DNA of 64,000 nt from Perlucidibaca sp. (GTDB lineage: Bacteria; Pseudomonadota; Gammaproteobacteria; Pseudomonadales; Moraxellaceae): contig JAHFSA010000006.1 of assembly GCA_023265995.1 (NCBI GenBank), forward strand, positions 62,001 through 126,000. Reading direction: 5' to 3'. Numbering within the stretch: the first letter of the stretch is position 1; each line of letters opens with the position of its first letter. A program made the translations under genes and the position numbers. Below are positions 17,492 through 26,241 of the stretch, piece after piece. The notes below the pieces were generated by a model. That model was not told the DNA's origin and did no database searches. It was given only the letters and a program-made list of their open reading frames with translations.

Positions 17492-18604
17492 CTATCTCGA
17501 ACCCAGGATCAGCAGATTCATCATTCCGACCACGCTGCACAGGATGGTAACCGTCAAACCGAGAATCAACCATGTCCGCTGAGCTCCTGGATTATGGAAC
17601 AAGGGCCTCTTGCGCATAACAGGCATTTCGAAGAATCGAAACGAGGCCATGGCAAGCAGGAACGAAAGCCCCACATATACCGCGCCCGGCAAGAAAAAGC
17701 CCCGCCCCAAGAATTGCAGGGTATAGGCACTGACAAAGAAATGGATGATGTAAAGGCCATAACAGAGCCTACCCGAGTACGCCAGAAAGCTATTGCTCAG
17801 AGCAAAACGGCCATACACTGTGCCATGCACGACCAACGCAAGTATGAGACTGATACCGTGCCAGATGTAACGGAAGTCAGTCAGCGCATGCATACCCTTA
17901 CTGACGATCCAAATCAGTACAAAGGCTGCCCATGTACCAACGACCCACCGAACTCCATCGCGACCTGTAGCAATCAGTGCCCCCATGGCTATGTACTGCA
18001 TGTTGCCATGCGTAGTCTTAAAGACAGGCCCCGCACCGCTCGGGATCAGCCCTGCGTCAAACATGAGCCCCAAGAGAACAACCAAGCTTGCCGCGGCCCT
18101 CAGATGCTTGCCAGCCAGCAGCGCAACCAAAGCTGGCCATATCAGATAGAACTGCTCCTCAATCGCAAGCGACCACATAACATCCGTGCGAAACATCGGC
18201 TCAATGCCATAGGCATAGGCATAGTTGTTAACCAGCAAAAGGTTGAAAACCATGTACTTGGCGGTAGAAGGATTAAGCAATGCACTAACTAGCAACGCCA
18301 CAAGCATCAAGGGCCAGATTCTGAAAAATCTATTGATGTAGAAGGTGGAGAAGTAGCTCGGAGTATCACGCGTATCCATCAGGATTCTCGTGATCAAATA
18401 GCCGCTCACAATGAAAAAAAGCACCACGCCATGAAAGCCATAGCCACTGAACTCCGACGGCATCCAGTTCCACAAGACAGTCCCGTGGCAAAGCATGACA
18501 AACAGAATAGAAATTCCGCGCAACTCATCAAGCCCGCGCACACGATTGCGAGACTCGATACCAATCTGGGTTCCAGCGCTGACCAATACTTCCTGTGCCG
18601 ACAT
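17492..18604 (-). CDS. acyltransferase family 3 (OafA/YrhL-like) membrane protein
   Basis: 370-residue integral membrane acyltransferase with about ten hydrophobic segments. RGLDELRGISILFVMLCHG carries the conserved Arg and His of the acyltransferase-3 fold, and FFIVSGYLITRIL, INRFFRIWPL and SLAIEEQFYLIWP are diagnostic. Members such as OafA acetylate O-antigen sugars. There is no C-terminal SGNH domain here; the protein ends after the last membrane segment. It lies 6 bp before the MBOAT gene, and its ATG overlaps the upstream GT stop by one base (TAATG), so the three genes are probably co-translated. Confidence 0.92.
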   Translation of the reverse strand: MSAQEVLVSAGTQIGIESRNRVRGLDELRGISILFVMLCHGTVLWNWMPSEFSGYGFHGVVLFFIVSGYLITRILMDTRDTPSYFSTFYINRFFRIWPLMLVALLVSALLNPSTAKYMVFNLLLVNNYAYAYGIEPMFRTDVMWSLAIEEQFYLIWPALVALLAGKHLRAAASLVVLLGLMFDAGLIPSGAGPVFKTTHGNMQYIAMGALIATGRDGVRWVVGTWAAFVLIWIVSKGMHALTDFRYIWHGISLILALVVHGTVYGRFALSNSFLAYSGRLCYGLYIIHFFVSAYTLQFLGRGFFLPGAVYVGLSFLLAMASFRFFEMPVMRKRPLFHNPGAQRTWLILGLTVTILCSVVGMMNLLILGSR

Positions 18605-19716
18605 TAAAGCGGCTCCTTATCAATAAGCCCCATGACCTGCGCCTCTAGAGCCTCTGGGGCGAAAGCAACCGCACAGTGCGCCCTGGCAGCATCAAGCTGC
18701 ATAGCTCGCCCACGCGGATCATCAAGCAAGCAAGCAATGGCGCCATACCAGTCCTCACGCACCAGCACCCCAGCACCCTCCGCGATGGCGCCGGCATAAA
18801 CCACGACATCCGAGGCCACCACAGGAATATCGCAGGATGTATATTCGATGTACTTGGTCGGAGCCTTGCAGCGATTGAACGGCTCATCCACCAGAGGGGC
18901 AAGCCCCAGATGCCAGCCAAGTGATGCGAGAGTTTGCAGAAACTCGTGATAGCTCTTCTGAACGTTGTAATGCCGGACACGAGAGCCGAACTGCTGCATC
19001 ACCTCAGGCATCTGAATAGTGCCGAATGTCTCGAACCGCAAAGTGGGTCGCTCATGCATTAGCCTCACCAACGCAGGCACCACCAAATCCAAGTCTTCGC
19101 GATGCCCTTTGGAGCCCATATAACCGATGGTGACAGGCCGATCGAGGTCCGCTATGTACGTCGTGACGGGTTGATATGAAGCATAAATGCCATGAAAAAT
19201 GCGCTGCCCCGGGAAGTAACGGCGCATGACATCTGCCAACATCGCAGTGGAAGCATAGATTAGATCAACTTCACCAAGCATCGCCCGCCGCGCCTCGACT
19301 GCCGCCCCTTGCCGCTTGTTGATTTCAGCCCCCAAAGATGGTGGGAGGTCCAGCAGATCATCATCAATGTGGTAGACAACCGGAACTCCACGCACCTTGC
19401 AGTCACGGACAATCTCGACACCACTGGCATCGCCGTAACGCGTCATGAGAACGACTTCGGGGCTGAACTCGTCCATCCAGGTGCGCCAGCAGCCCGACCC
19501 GCCTATCACAACATCCTGCTGAGAAAACGCCCTGAGCCGCACCTTCCCCTGCTCACGCATGGACCTCAACGGGATATCAAAGCTGATGAAATACGTGGCG
19601 TTGAAGTGCTCAGTGAATATCATCACGCGACGCGCATCATTCATAGCCTCCTTACCAGACTCGGAGCCCATGCCTCGCTGTCTGCGGCCAAGCAACCTAC
19701 ACAACAACGCTTTCAC
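18604..19716 (-). CDS. GT4-like glycosyltransferase
   Basis: 370 residues with GT-B features: VYHIDDDLLDLP, a middle helix AVEARRAMLGEVDLIYASTAMLAD, the Rossmann-like TIGYMGSKGHREDLDLVVPAL, and the donor region APTKYIEYTSCDIPVVASDV. It matches the 'glycosyltransferase family 4/1' proteins of O-antigen loci, but the E-x7-E motif is degenerate, so specificity is unclear. The start is GTG at 19716, supported by AGGAAG seven bases upstream and a GTGA overlap with the preceding GT8-like gene. Internal ATGs exist further in. Confidence 0.78.
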   Translation of the reverse strand: MKALLCRLLGRRQRGMGSESGKEAMNDARRVMIFTEHFNATYFISFDIPLRSMREQGKVRLRAFSQQDVVIGGSGCWRTWMDEFSPEVVLMTRYGDASGVEIVRDCKVRGVPVVYHIDDDLLDLPPSLGAEINKRQGAAVEARRAMLGEVDLIYASTAMLADVMRRYFPGQRIFHGIYASYQPVTTYIADLDRPVTIGYMGSKGHREDLDLVVPALVRLMHERPTLRFETFGTIQMPEVMQQFGSRVRHYNVQKSYHEFLQTLASLGWHLGLAPLVDEPFNRCKAPTKYIEYTSCDIPVVASDVVVYAGAIAEGAGVLVREDWYGAIACLLDDPRGRAMQLDAARAHCAVAFAPEALEAQVMGLIDKEPL

Positions 19717-20639
19717 TGCAAGGCTTCCTGACTACGCGTAAGCGTGGCCTCGTACTCCCGAATGGCCTTTTGTCGCAAGCGCTTAGCCTCATAGACCTCT
19801 TTGTGCGGCACATAACCTGCCAGCTTGTCAGCAGCAGCATTGCGCCGATCCCAAGCGCCATGCAGCCACTGGGGGATCCGATGGCGCCAGAAAATATCCT
19901 TCAGTAACGAGGGCCGGAAGTATCCCAGATCTATTTCGCGCTGCACGGCAGCAACATCAAGTACTCCCTCGCCGATCATGCGCCGCACTTCATCAAACCA
20001 CAGATAACCGAACTTGTTTCCGACAGCCGTCCATGGCTGAGTGTAGACATCCGTGTAATGAATAAGCCGCGTTTCGGAATCCCAGTGCTCAAGGCTGTTC
20101 CACTCGAAAGGGACGCCATATTTGACATAGTCCTCACGCAAGATGCACAGGTCGTACATCAATTGCTCATAGTCATAGCGCCCCTCATCCATACCCGCGA
20201 CAATGCTCTCTATGTCCCAGTTCAACTGCTTGCAATCCAGCAGCATCACAGCACATTGCTTCTTGCGCTTTTGGGGCGCACCAGCCTTGGCCGTGGTTTG
20301 CTTCTCGAATTTCACCTCTTGCTGAACCACAACCTTGGCATCATCAAACGGGATATCCCATAGCTCTCGGATATCGCGAAAAACCAACATGTCCGCGTCC
20401 ATGTAGATAGCTTTGCCGTCGTAGCCTGCAAGCTTAGGAATGCAAAAGCGACTGAAGGAGAAGCCGGTTCGCTGTCCATTGCGCGGATCCTTTGGCTTAG
20501 GCACGGGAAGATCAAGCATTGGGATAATCTCGACCAACGCAGTCGTATGGCGCTTGATCGAGTACTCAAGGACTGGAACCGCCAGCTGTTGCGAACGATC
20601 AACGCCGACATAAATACGAATCGTGTCACTCTGACTCAT
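19713..20639 (-). CDS. GT8-like glycosyltransferase (paralog B)
   Basis: 308 residues, starting directly at the fold's first strand (IRIYVGVDRSQQLAVPVLEY). The DxD metal motif is in AIYMDADMLVFRDI, followed by QCAVMLLDCKQLNW, FEWNSLEHWD, LIHYTDVYTQPWTAVGNKFGYLW and YFRPSLLKD. It is homologous to the protein at 10337-11296, sharing block order and most motif residues. The C-terminal 45 residues are basic and helical, as in membrane-associated glycosyltransferases. It lies 4 bp after the epimerase gene. The sugar donor is unknown. Confidence 0.82.
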   Translation of the reverse strand: MSQSDTIRIYVGVDRSQQLAVPVLEYSIKRHTTALVEIIPMLDLPVPKPKDPRNGQRTGFSFSRFCIPKLAGYDGKAIYMDADMLVFRDIRELWDIPFDDAKVVVQQEVKFEKQTTAKAGAPQKRKKQCAVMLLDCKQLNWDIESIVAGMDEGRYDYEQLMYDLCILREDYVKYGVPFEWNSLEHWDSETRLIHYTDVYTQPWTAVGNKFGYLWFDEVRRMIGEGVLDVAAVQREIDLGYFRPSLLKDIFWRHRIPQWLHGAWDRRNAAADKLAGYVPHKEVYEAKRLRQKAIREYEATLTRSQEALQ

Positions 20640-20643
20640 GGCG

Positions 20644-21762
20644 TCAATGCCCCCGCTCAGATTGAGTCACACCAAACTCCCTGCGCGCCCAACATGCCAA
20701 TGCCCCCAAACCCTCATCAACGCTCACCTGTGGTGCCCAACCAAGCAGCTCATGCGCCACCGAAATGTCCGCACACGCATGGCGTATGTCACCGACACGA
20801 AAAGCGCCCGTGACTGCATAAGAGTTTTCATTACGTCCCAATGCTTGCATCAGGGTGCGCGCAGCCTCCTCGATGGTGACTGCCTCTCCCATGCCAATAT
20901 CAATGGTGGTGCCATGCGGCAGCTGGCGTTCGCCGGCGCGCACCAAGGCCTCGACGACGTCATCGACATATACGAAGTCTCGTGCGATCTGGCCATCTTC
21001 GAAGATGGCCAGATCTTTGCCCTCCAGGAGCTGCTGGGCAAAGATGGACAACACACCAGTATAGGGGTTCCTCAAGGACTGTCCTGGGCCATAGACATTC
21101 TGAAAGCGCAGAATCGTGGCTCTCCAACCGGCACCTTCACCCGCCTGAGTTAGCAGATACTCCTGCATCAGCTTGGTCGAAGCGTAAACCGAGGCCGGAG
21201 CAGGAGGCAGAGCCGGATTGCTGGGAGCAGGATGTCCCGGACCGACGCACCCAGCAGGCAACGGTACTTCAAAGTCACCAGCACTCATCGCCGCAGCATC
21301 TCGTGGCAAACCAGCACAGTGCCTGCCTGTCGCATCGATGTAAGCACCCTCACCATAAACTGCACGCGACGAGGCCAGTACCACCCGCTCGGTGCTGCCA
21401 GTCTTACGCAGAGCCTCAATCAGATGCGTCGTGCCTATAACATTGGCAAGGCAATATCGCGTCGGCTCATCATAGGACTGCCCCGTGCCTGTCTCAGCCG
21501 CTAGGTGAAAAACAAGCCTAGGAAGTGACCGCGCCACAGCATCATATACAGCCCGGGCGTCCCCCATATCGCCACGCAGGAAGGTCACCTGATCGTCAAA
21601 ACATGGCGGCACGGCATTCTGGCCATGCACTTGCGGATGCAAATTATCCAGTATCCAGATCCGGCACTCCGGATTAGCCGCCAGCAATGCCCTGATGAGC
21701 CGGCTACCAATGAAACCGGCACCACCTGTGATAAGAATGTTCGTGGTTGCTGTCAACGTCAT
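20644..21762 (-). CDS. NAD-dependent epimerase/dehydratase (extended SDR), nucleotide-sugar type
   Basis: 372-residue extended short-chain dehydrogenase that would convert an NDP-sugar for the polysaccharide. NAD binding: ITGGAGFIGSRL. Catalytic site: Ser-containing VVLASSRAVYGEG and YASTK (Tyr and Lys). Downstream motifs RFQNVYGPGQSLRNPYTGVLSIF and DFVYVDDVVEAL are typical of 4-epimerases. The SSRAVYGEG segment and an insertion before the YASTK site resemble dTDP-L-rhamnose 4-epimerase-like enzymes, but this assignment is tentative. The AGGCGG ribosome-binding site lies close to the ATG. Confidence 0.85.
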   Translation of the reverse strand: MTLTATTNILITGGAGFIGSRLIRALLAANPECRIWILDNLHPQVHGQNAVPPCFDDQVTFLRGDMGDARAVYDAVARSLPRLVFHLAAETGTGQSYDEPTRYCLANVIGTTHLIEALRKTGSTERVVLASSRAVYGEGAYIDATGRHCAGLPRDAAAMSAGDFEVPLPAGCVGPGHPAPSNPALPPAPASVYASTKLMQEYLLTQAGEGAGWRATILRFQNVYGPGQSLRNPYTGVLSIFAQQLLEGKDLAIFEDGQIARDFVYVDDVVEALVRAGERQLPHGTTIDIGMGEAVTIEEAARTLMQALGRNENSYAVTGAFRVGDIRHACADISVAHELLGWAPQVSVDEGLGALACWARREFGVTQSERGH

Positions 21763-21786
21763 GTCCGCCTGCTGTCATCCCTATTA

Positions 21787-24204
21787 TTACTGCTTCGCGC
21801 CAGTTGCATCATTGCCCCCGATAGTAGCCAAATCACTGGCAATACGCTCAGCTGCATCACCCTGGACCAATGCCCGCTCGACAAATATCGCAGAAGTGCG
21901 TATCAGGGCCTGTCGTCCGACATCATTCATCGCGTTCTGCACGAAGTCCGTCCAATCCTCGGATTGCCGTATCAACGGCAACGGCATGTAATTGGGTAGC
22001 TCCAACCCTCCGGCAACGACCGACACCGGGAGACCTCTGCGCGCGGCATCAAGCGCCACTGTCGATGGCGTGGTGATGACTCCAGTCAGGCGTCCGAGCA
22101 AGGCCGATGCCGTATGCCTCTCCCATGCCTCAGACTGTGGATCGGCAATGATCAAATTAGTCGCATCAGGTCGCCCTCCCTGATAGCGACGCGTCAGCCA
22201 AAGACCGGCATGATGTGGCTTGACCAGAAAGCACACCTGCGGAAATGCCTCGGCCAGCCGACTCACACCAGCAAGAAAGTCGGCACGGTAGCTGTCGTCA
22301 TAGCGATGCCAATGCAGGTTCTCGAATATCCCGATCACCGGCAGCCTAGGATCAATCAGAGCCGAAAGATCAGCCGTGTCAAAGAACGCCGGCTTGGGGC
22401 AACCTACCGGCACACAACGCCCGAGCACGCCGGCCGGAATATCAGGATGCATGGTGGCGAATGGCCCCCATGTATAAATACGCTGGGCCACAATATTAAC
22501 GCGATCGACAGTGTGCACGGCATCACTGTATGTCAGCCCGACATTCTCGTAGCCATGCTGCATGGTGCATACAAACAGGCCTCTGGAGATGGCCAGCTCA
22601 CTCAGTCTACGGGAGAAGCGATGCGGCCCCAGATTGGTTTCGGCCACAGTCATGAGCACACGCACCCGAGCAGGAAACCGCACATCCTTCGTGTCCTCAT
22701 CGGCCATGATGCGAAAGGCCATGCTCCGCTCACGCAAGACGGTCAGCACCCGCGGTGATTTGCGCATAAGGCTGACACTACACCAAGCTTCAATAACCAG
22801 GCCCTGGCGGTGCAACGCCTCCATGACTGGGACCGCAAGATCCAGATCCTGCACAAGATGCAGGACCATGATGACATCAGGCTGCGTTGCCGCAAAACGC
22901 GGTGATTGCGCGAGCACCGAGCTCAGCAACTCCTCCCAGTACCGTGCAATAACAACCTGCCCATACTCCTGCTGGGCGCGCATGGCTGCCGCCGCCGCAT
23001 CCGCGGCTCCAGCCTGACGGTCGCCAAGATAGCGGCGCAGCCCCGATAACGGCTCTCCCAGATGCACGCAGTCAGCGAGCTGCTGCAGTGCCGGCGTAGG
23101 TGTAGCTACGACCGGCACACCACGAGTCACGGCCAACACGGTGCGATTGGCGGACTTGCAGATGCTGAACGGATCCAGCGTGTTGGGCACAACAGCCACG
23201 GCGGCACCCTCAAGCCAGCGCTCAACGGCTGCGGGAGACCACTCCACATAACGCGACTCGATGGCTAACGAATGAATGTTCTCTTCGTACTTCTGCCGGT
23301 TGTTGCTGATGACAACAAGCTCGACAGGGAACTCGCAGGCAACGGCCTCCAGTGCCTCGCGAATCTCCAACAGGTCAAGCATACCGAAACGGGCATGAGG
23401 GGCGCCATGATTGCCGAACCAGACAATACGCAATGGAGCCGAGCCTGACGCCAGCGACAAGGCAGGCATTGCCGGCGGAGAAGCTACGCGCACTGTGCGA
23501 ACCTGTTCACGCAACACGCGCAGTAGCCGCTTCGCATAGCTTTTGCCGATAGGCAATATGGCTCGCAGTCCCTTCTTTCGAATACGCTTGAGATCAAGTC
23601 GAATATCGTCCGTCAACTGCTGCAACCGCCGAGCACCATCCACTTGTTGTGCTTGTTGCAACAACTGCGCTCCACGCCTCACAAGCTCAGGGGTTTCGAT
23701 ACCATCGGGAATGACTTCCACCCGACTGCCGGGCACCATTTCACGCACCTTTGCGGCCAACGGATCCGTGGTAGTGACGATGCAGTCGACATGAACAGCT
23801 ATCGCCTCGAAGACCCGCACGAGATCAACCGCACCTTTAGCTCCATAACCCTCGATGAAAATATTGTCACAGAGGTCAAATACAACGCGTATCCCGCGCT
23901 CTGCAGCACGCTGAGCAAGCTGGATATCGAGTGCCGACAAGCTCTTCACGATGACCAGCACATCCAAGCCATCAAGGACGGCCCCCTGTTCGGAGCAGAA
24001 CACTGTGGACTCAATACCGGCATCCTTCAGCGCCAGCATCGGCAGCAGGGCACGATAGCGCACACTGGCAACACCCACCGACAGCGATGCGGTTTTCCAA
24101 CCTACTCGTAGGGGCCGCTTGGTGCCAACAGACACAGCAGTCAAAACCATATCCCCACAACCACTGGCAACCATCTCGCGAGGCGTCACTGAAAAGGATT
24201 TCAT
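21787..24204 (-). CDS. large two-domain protein: GT4-like domain fused to a second GT-B-like domain
   Basis: About 805 residues from ATG 24204; open upstream to a GTG at 24327, and the extra 41 residues lack clear family sequence. The N-terminal half looks like a GT-B glycosyltransferase (SVRYRALLPMLAL, VVFDLCDNIF, VEVIPDGIE, LRIVWFGNHGAPHARFG, AVVPNTLDPFSICKSANRTV). The C-terminal half, from about residue 450, is a separate GT-B-like module (DVIMVLHLVQDLDLAVP, LFVCTMQHGYENVGLTYSD, VCFLVKPHH, GVITTPSTVALDAARRGLPV). These recall CDP-glycerol/capsule phosphotransferase or KpsS-like proteins. It is the first gene of the minus-strand polysaccharide operon. Which sugar or phosphoglycerol unit it adds is unknown. 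Confidence 0.7.
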   Translation of the reverse strand: MKSFSVTPREMVASGCGDMVLTAVSVGTKRPLRVGWKTASLSVGVASVRYRALLPMLALKDAGIESTVFCSEQGAVLDGLDVLVIVKSLSALDIQLAQRAAERGIRVVFDLCDNIFIEGYGAKGAVDLVRVFEAIAVHVDCIVTTTDPLAAKVREMVPGSRVEVIPDGIETPELVRRGAQLLQQAQQVDGARRLQQLTDDIRLDLKRIRKKGLRAILPIGKSYAKRLLRVLREQVRTVRVASPPAMPALSLASGSAPLRIVWFGNHGAPHARFGMLDLLEIREALEAVACEFPVELVVISNNRQKYEENIHSLAIESRYVEWSPAAVERWLEGAAVAVVPNTLDPFSICKSANRTVLAVTRGVPVVATPTPALQQLADCVHLGEPLSGLRRYLGDRQAGAADAAAAAMRAQQEYGQVVIARYWEELLSSVLAQSPRFAATQPDVIMVLHLVQDLDLAVPVMEALHRQGLVIEAWCSVSLMRKSPRVLTVLRERSMAFRIMADEDTKDVRFPARVRVLMTVAETNLGPHRFSRRLSELAISRGLFVCTMQHGYENVGLTYSDAVHTVDRVNIVAQRIYTWGPFATMHPDIPAGVLGRCVPVGCPKPAFFDTADLSALIDPRLPVIGIFENLHWHRYDDSYRADFLAGVSRLAEAFPQVCFLVKPHHAGLWLTRRYQGGRPDATNLIIADPQSEAWERHTASALLGRLTGVITTPSTVALDAARRGLPVSVVAGGLELPNYMPLPLIRQSEDWTDFVQNAMNDVGRQALIRTSAIFVERALVQGDAAERIASDLATIGGNDATGAKQ

Positions 24205-24386
24205 CTTGCTTTTGTCACCCGGGAGCACTGAGCGGCTCTCTGAAAGGCCGAAAGCCAATGCTGCTGCGAACACCACCTCCACGCATGACTTGCGCATGCC
24301 TGGCGCCGATATCCTTTCAGCTAGCACTCATATTGTTATCATTCAATTCTAACGCAGGCATGCGGCACTTTTGTCCAGTGGACAAA

Positions 24387-24416
24387 CAAAAAAGGCCCGC
24401 CCTTACGGGCAGGCCT
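24387..24416 (-). terminator. rho-independent terminator after glnA
   Basis: Nine-base-pair stem with a GUAA tetraloop. Read on the minus strand the one non-Watson-Crick pair is a U-G wobble, and the stem is followed by a run of T. On the plus strand the same pair would be C-A, so the element functions on the minus strand. Confidence 0.88.
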
Positions 24417-24463
24417 TTCCTACTTGCACCGCTCCATATATTACACCATGGAGCGAGCCTTGC

Positions 24464-25873
24464 TTACACGCTGTAGTACAGATCGAACTCGATCGACGGC
24501 ACGAAGGTGCTGACGCGGCGAGCTTCTTCGGTCTTCAGCTCGATGTAGGCTTCGAGCATTTCCTTGGTGAACACGCCACCCTTGAGCAGGAACTCGTGGT
24601 CGGCCTTGAGGGCGTCCAGAGCCATTTCGAGGCTGTGAGCCACGGTCGGGATCTTCGCTTCTTCTTCCGGCGGCAGATCGTACAGGTTCTTGTCGGCAGC
24701 TTCGCCCGGGTGGATCTTGTTCTGGATGCCGTCGAGGCCGGCCATCAGCAGAGCTGCGAAGGCCAGGTACGGGTTGGCAGCCGGATCCGGGAAACGAGCT
24801 TCGATGCGCTTGCCCTTCGGGCTGGACACGTACGGAATACGGATCGAGGCCGAACGGTTGCGAGCCGAGTAGGCGAGCATGATCGGGGCTTCGTAGTGCG
24901 GCACGAGGCGCTTGTACGAGTTGGTCGACGGGTTGGTGATGGCGTTCAGGGCACGGGCGTGCTTGATGATGCCGCCAATGAAGAACAGGGCCATTTCCGA
25001 CAGACCGGCGTACTGGTCGCCAGCGAACAGGTTCTTGCCGTCCTTGGAGATCGACATGTGCACGTGCATGCCCGAACCGTTGTCACCAACCATCGGCTTC
25101 GGCATGAAAGTGGCGGTCTTGCCGTAGGCGTGTGCAGTGTTGTGCACGGCGTACTTCAGAACCTGGACTTCGTCGGCCTTGCGCACGAGGGTGTTGAAGG
25201 AGACACCGATTTCCGACTGGCAGGAAGCCACTTCGTGGTGCTGCACTTCGACACGGCCTTCGCCCATCATGGCTTCGATGGCGGAGCACATGGCGGCACG
25301 CAGGTCCTGCTGGGAGTCGATCGGCGGAACCGGGAAGTAGCCGCCCTTGACGCGCGGACGGTGGCCGCTGTTGCCGCCTTCGTAGGCGTTGTTGGTCGAC
25401 CAGGCGGCTTCTTCAGCGATGATCTGGTGCGAGACGCTGCCCATGCTGATGTCCCACTTCACTTCGTCGAACACGAAGAATTCCGGTTCCGGACCGAAGA
25501 AAGCGGTGTCACCAATGCCCGAGGACTTCAGGTAGGCTTCGGCGCGGCGGGCGATGGAGCGCGGGTCGCGTTCGTAGCCTTGGCCGGTCGACGGCTCGAT
25601 GACGTCACAGGTGACGACAACGGTGGACTCTTCGAAGAACGGGTCCATGAATGCGGTTTCGGCATCCGGCAGGAGGATCATGTCGGAAGCTTCGATGCCC
25701 TTCCAGCCGGAGATCGAGGAGCCGTCGAACATCTTGCCGTTGACGAAGGTGTCGTCGTCAATGGTGTAGGCCGGGTAGGACACGTGCTGTTCCTTGCCCT
25801 TGGTATCGGTGAAGCGGAAATCGACCCACTTGGCTTCGTTTTCCTTGATCAGGTTCATGACCTTGTTCGACAT
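24464..25873 (-). CDS. glnA: glutamine synthetase type I
   Basis: 469-residue GS-I subunit (dodecamer) making glutamine from glutamate, ammonia and ATP in the cytoplasm. Signatures: [17 protein letters not shown], the metal site [10 protein letters not shown], the ATP loop [28 protein letters not shown] and [21 protein letters not shown]. The adenylylation tyrosine is present in NLYDLPPEE near residue 400, matching regulation by the GlnE encoded at 3885-6617. The ATG at 25873 is preceded by GGAGGAGCC. An open frame continues upstream but runs through the sigma-54 promoter (25976-25991) and was rejected. The gene is monocistronic, ending at a strong terminator. Confidence 0.98.
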   Translation of the reverse strand: MSNKVMNLIKENEAKWVDFRFTDTKGKEQHVSYPAYTIDDDTFVNGKMFDGSSISGWKGIEASDMILLPDAETAFMDPFFEESTVVVTCDVIEPSTGQGYERDPRSIARRAEAYLKSSGIGDTAFFGPEPEFFVFDEVKWDISMGSVSHQIIAEEAAWSTNNAYEGGNSGHRPRVKGGYFPVPPIDSQQDLRAAMCSAIEAMMGEGRVEVQHHEVASCQSEIGVSFNTLVRKADEVQVLKYAVHNTAHAYGKTATFMPKPMVGDNGSGMHVHMSISKDGKNLFAGDQYAGLSEMALFFIGGIIKHARALNAITNPSTNSYKRLVPHYEAPIMLAYSARNRSASIRIPYVSSPKGKRIEARFPDPAANPYLAFAALLMAGLDGIQNKIHPGEAADKNLYDLPPEEEAKIPTVAHSLEMALDALKADHEFLLKGGVFTKEMLEAYIELKTEEARRVSTFVPSIEFDLYYSV

Positions 25874-25975
25874 GGTGGCTCCTCCAGAGAGCAATTCACA
25901 CAACGGTTCAAAATTCTTCAGGATGCAGGTCCGGTACGCCTCGCGGCCACACCCCTGCGGTCTCGGCACGAATTG

Positions 25976-25991
25976 AGCAATATCCATGCCA
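25976..25991 (-). promoter_or_regulatory. sigma-54 promoter of glnA
   Basis: Minus-strand TGGCATGGATATTGCT fits the -24/-12 consensus TGGCACG-N4-TTGCW with one mismatch (T for C at the sixth base). GG and GC elements have the correct spacing. Transcription would begin near 25965, giving a leader of about 90 nt before the glnA ATG. Confidence 0.85.
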
Positions 25992-26043
25992 CCCGATCCT
26001 CAAGGACAGAGCAAGCATGCGGCCAGCTGACAGGCTTAGCTTT

Positions 26044-26058
26044 GCGCCAAATCAGTGC
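26044..26058 (-). promoter_or_regulatory. NtrC-like enhancer site, promoter-proximal
   Basis: Minus strand GCACTGATTTGGCGC, close to the NtrC pattern GCAC-N7-GTGC with one mismatch. It is centred about 86 bp upstream of the predicted sigma-54 start site. Confidence 0.65.
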
Positions 26059-26074
26059 GCAAAACAAGCAGAGC

Positions 26075-26089
26075 GCACTTAAATTGTGC
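26075..26089 (-). promoter_or_regulatory. NtrC-like enhancer site, promoter-distal
   Basis: GCAC-N7-GTGC with perfect half-sites (plus strand GCACTTAAATTGTGC). It is centred about 31 bp, three helical turns, from the proximal site and about 117 bp upstream of the start. The paired arrangement mirrors the enhancer of E. coli glnA. Confidence 0.7.
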
Positions 26090-26241
26090 AATAACAGCCA
26101 AATTGCACCAACACAGGGCAGTGCTTGCCAGGTCAGCGGATTGATTTTCAATCGGCGGCATAAGATACCACCGATTGAGTCCGGACAGCAGAGCCCGTAG
26201 TCTTGTCATCATTCCATTCCCCATGTTCGAGGCCGGGTCGC

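Larger units (their letters stand above)
25874..26241. other. glnA / HIT divergent intergenic region
   Basis: 368 bp without a gene. From glnA outward it holds the glnA leader, the sigma-54 promoter, and two NtrC-like boxes. Towards the HIT gene it has an inverted repeat TCAATCGG (26148-26155) and CCGATTGA (26171-26178) flanking a possible -10 TAAGAT (26161-26166). A further GATTGA/TCAATC repeat overlaps its left arm (26139-26153). I see no other structure. Confidence 0.6.

Noticed and set aside
25874-25987. 38-residue N-terminal extension of GlnA
   Set aside because: It would run through the sigma-54 promoter, and a GGAGGAG ribosome-binding site marks ATG 25873.
26101-26160. Additional NtrC or sigma-54 elements such as TGGCA..TGC at about 26140
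   Set aside because: GG-to-GC spacing is two bases short of the strict sigma-54 requirement; only the 25976-25991 element fits.
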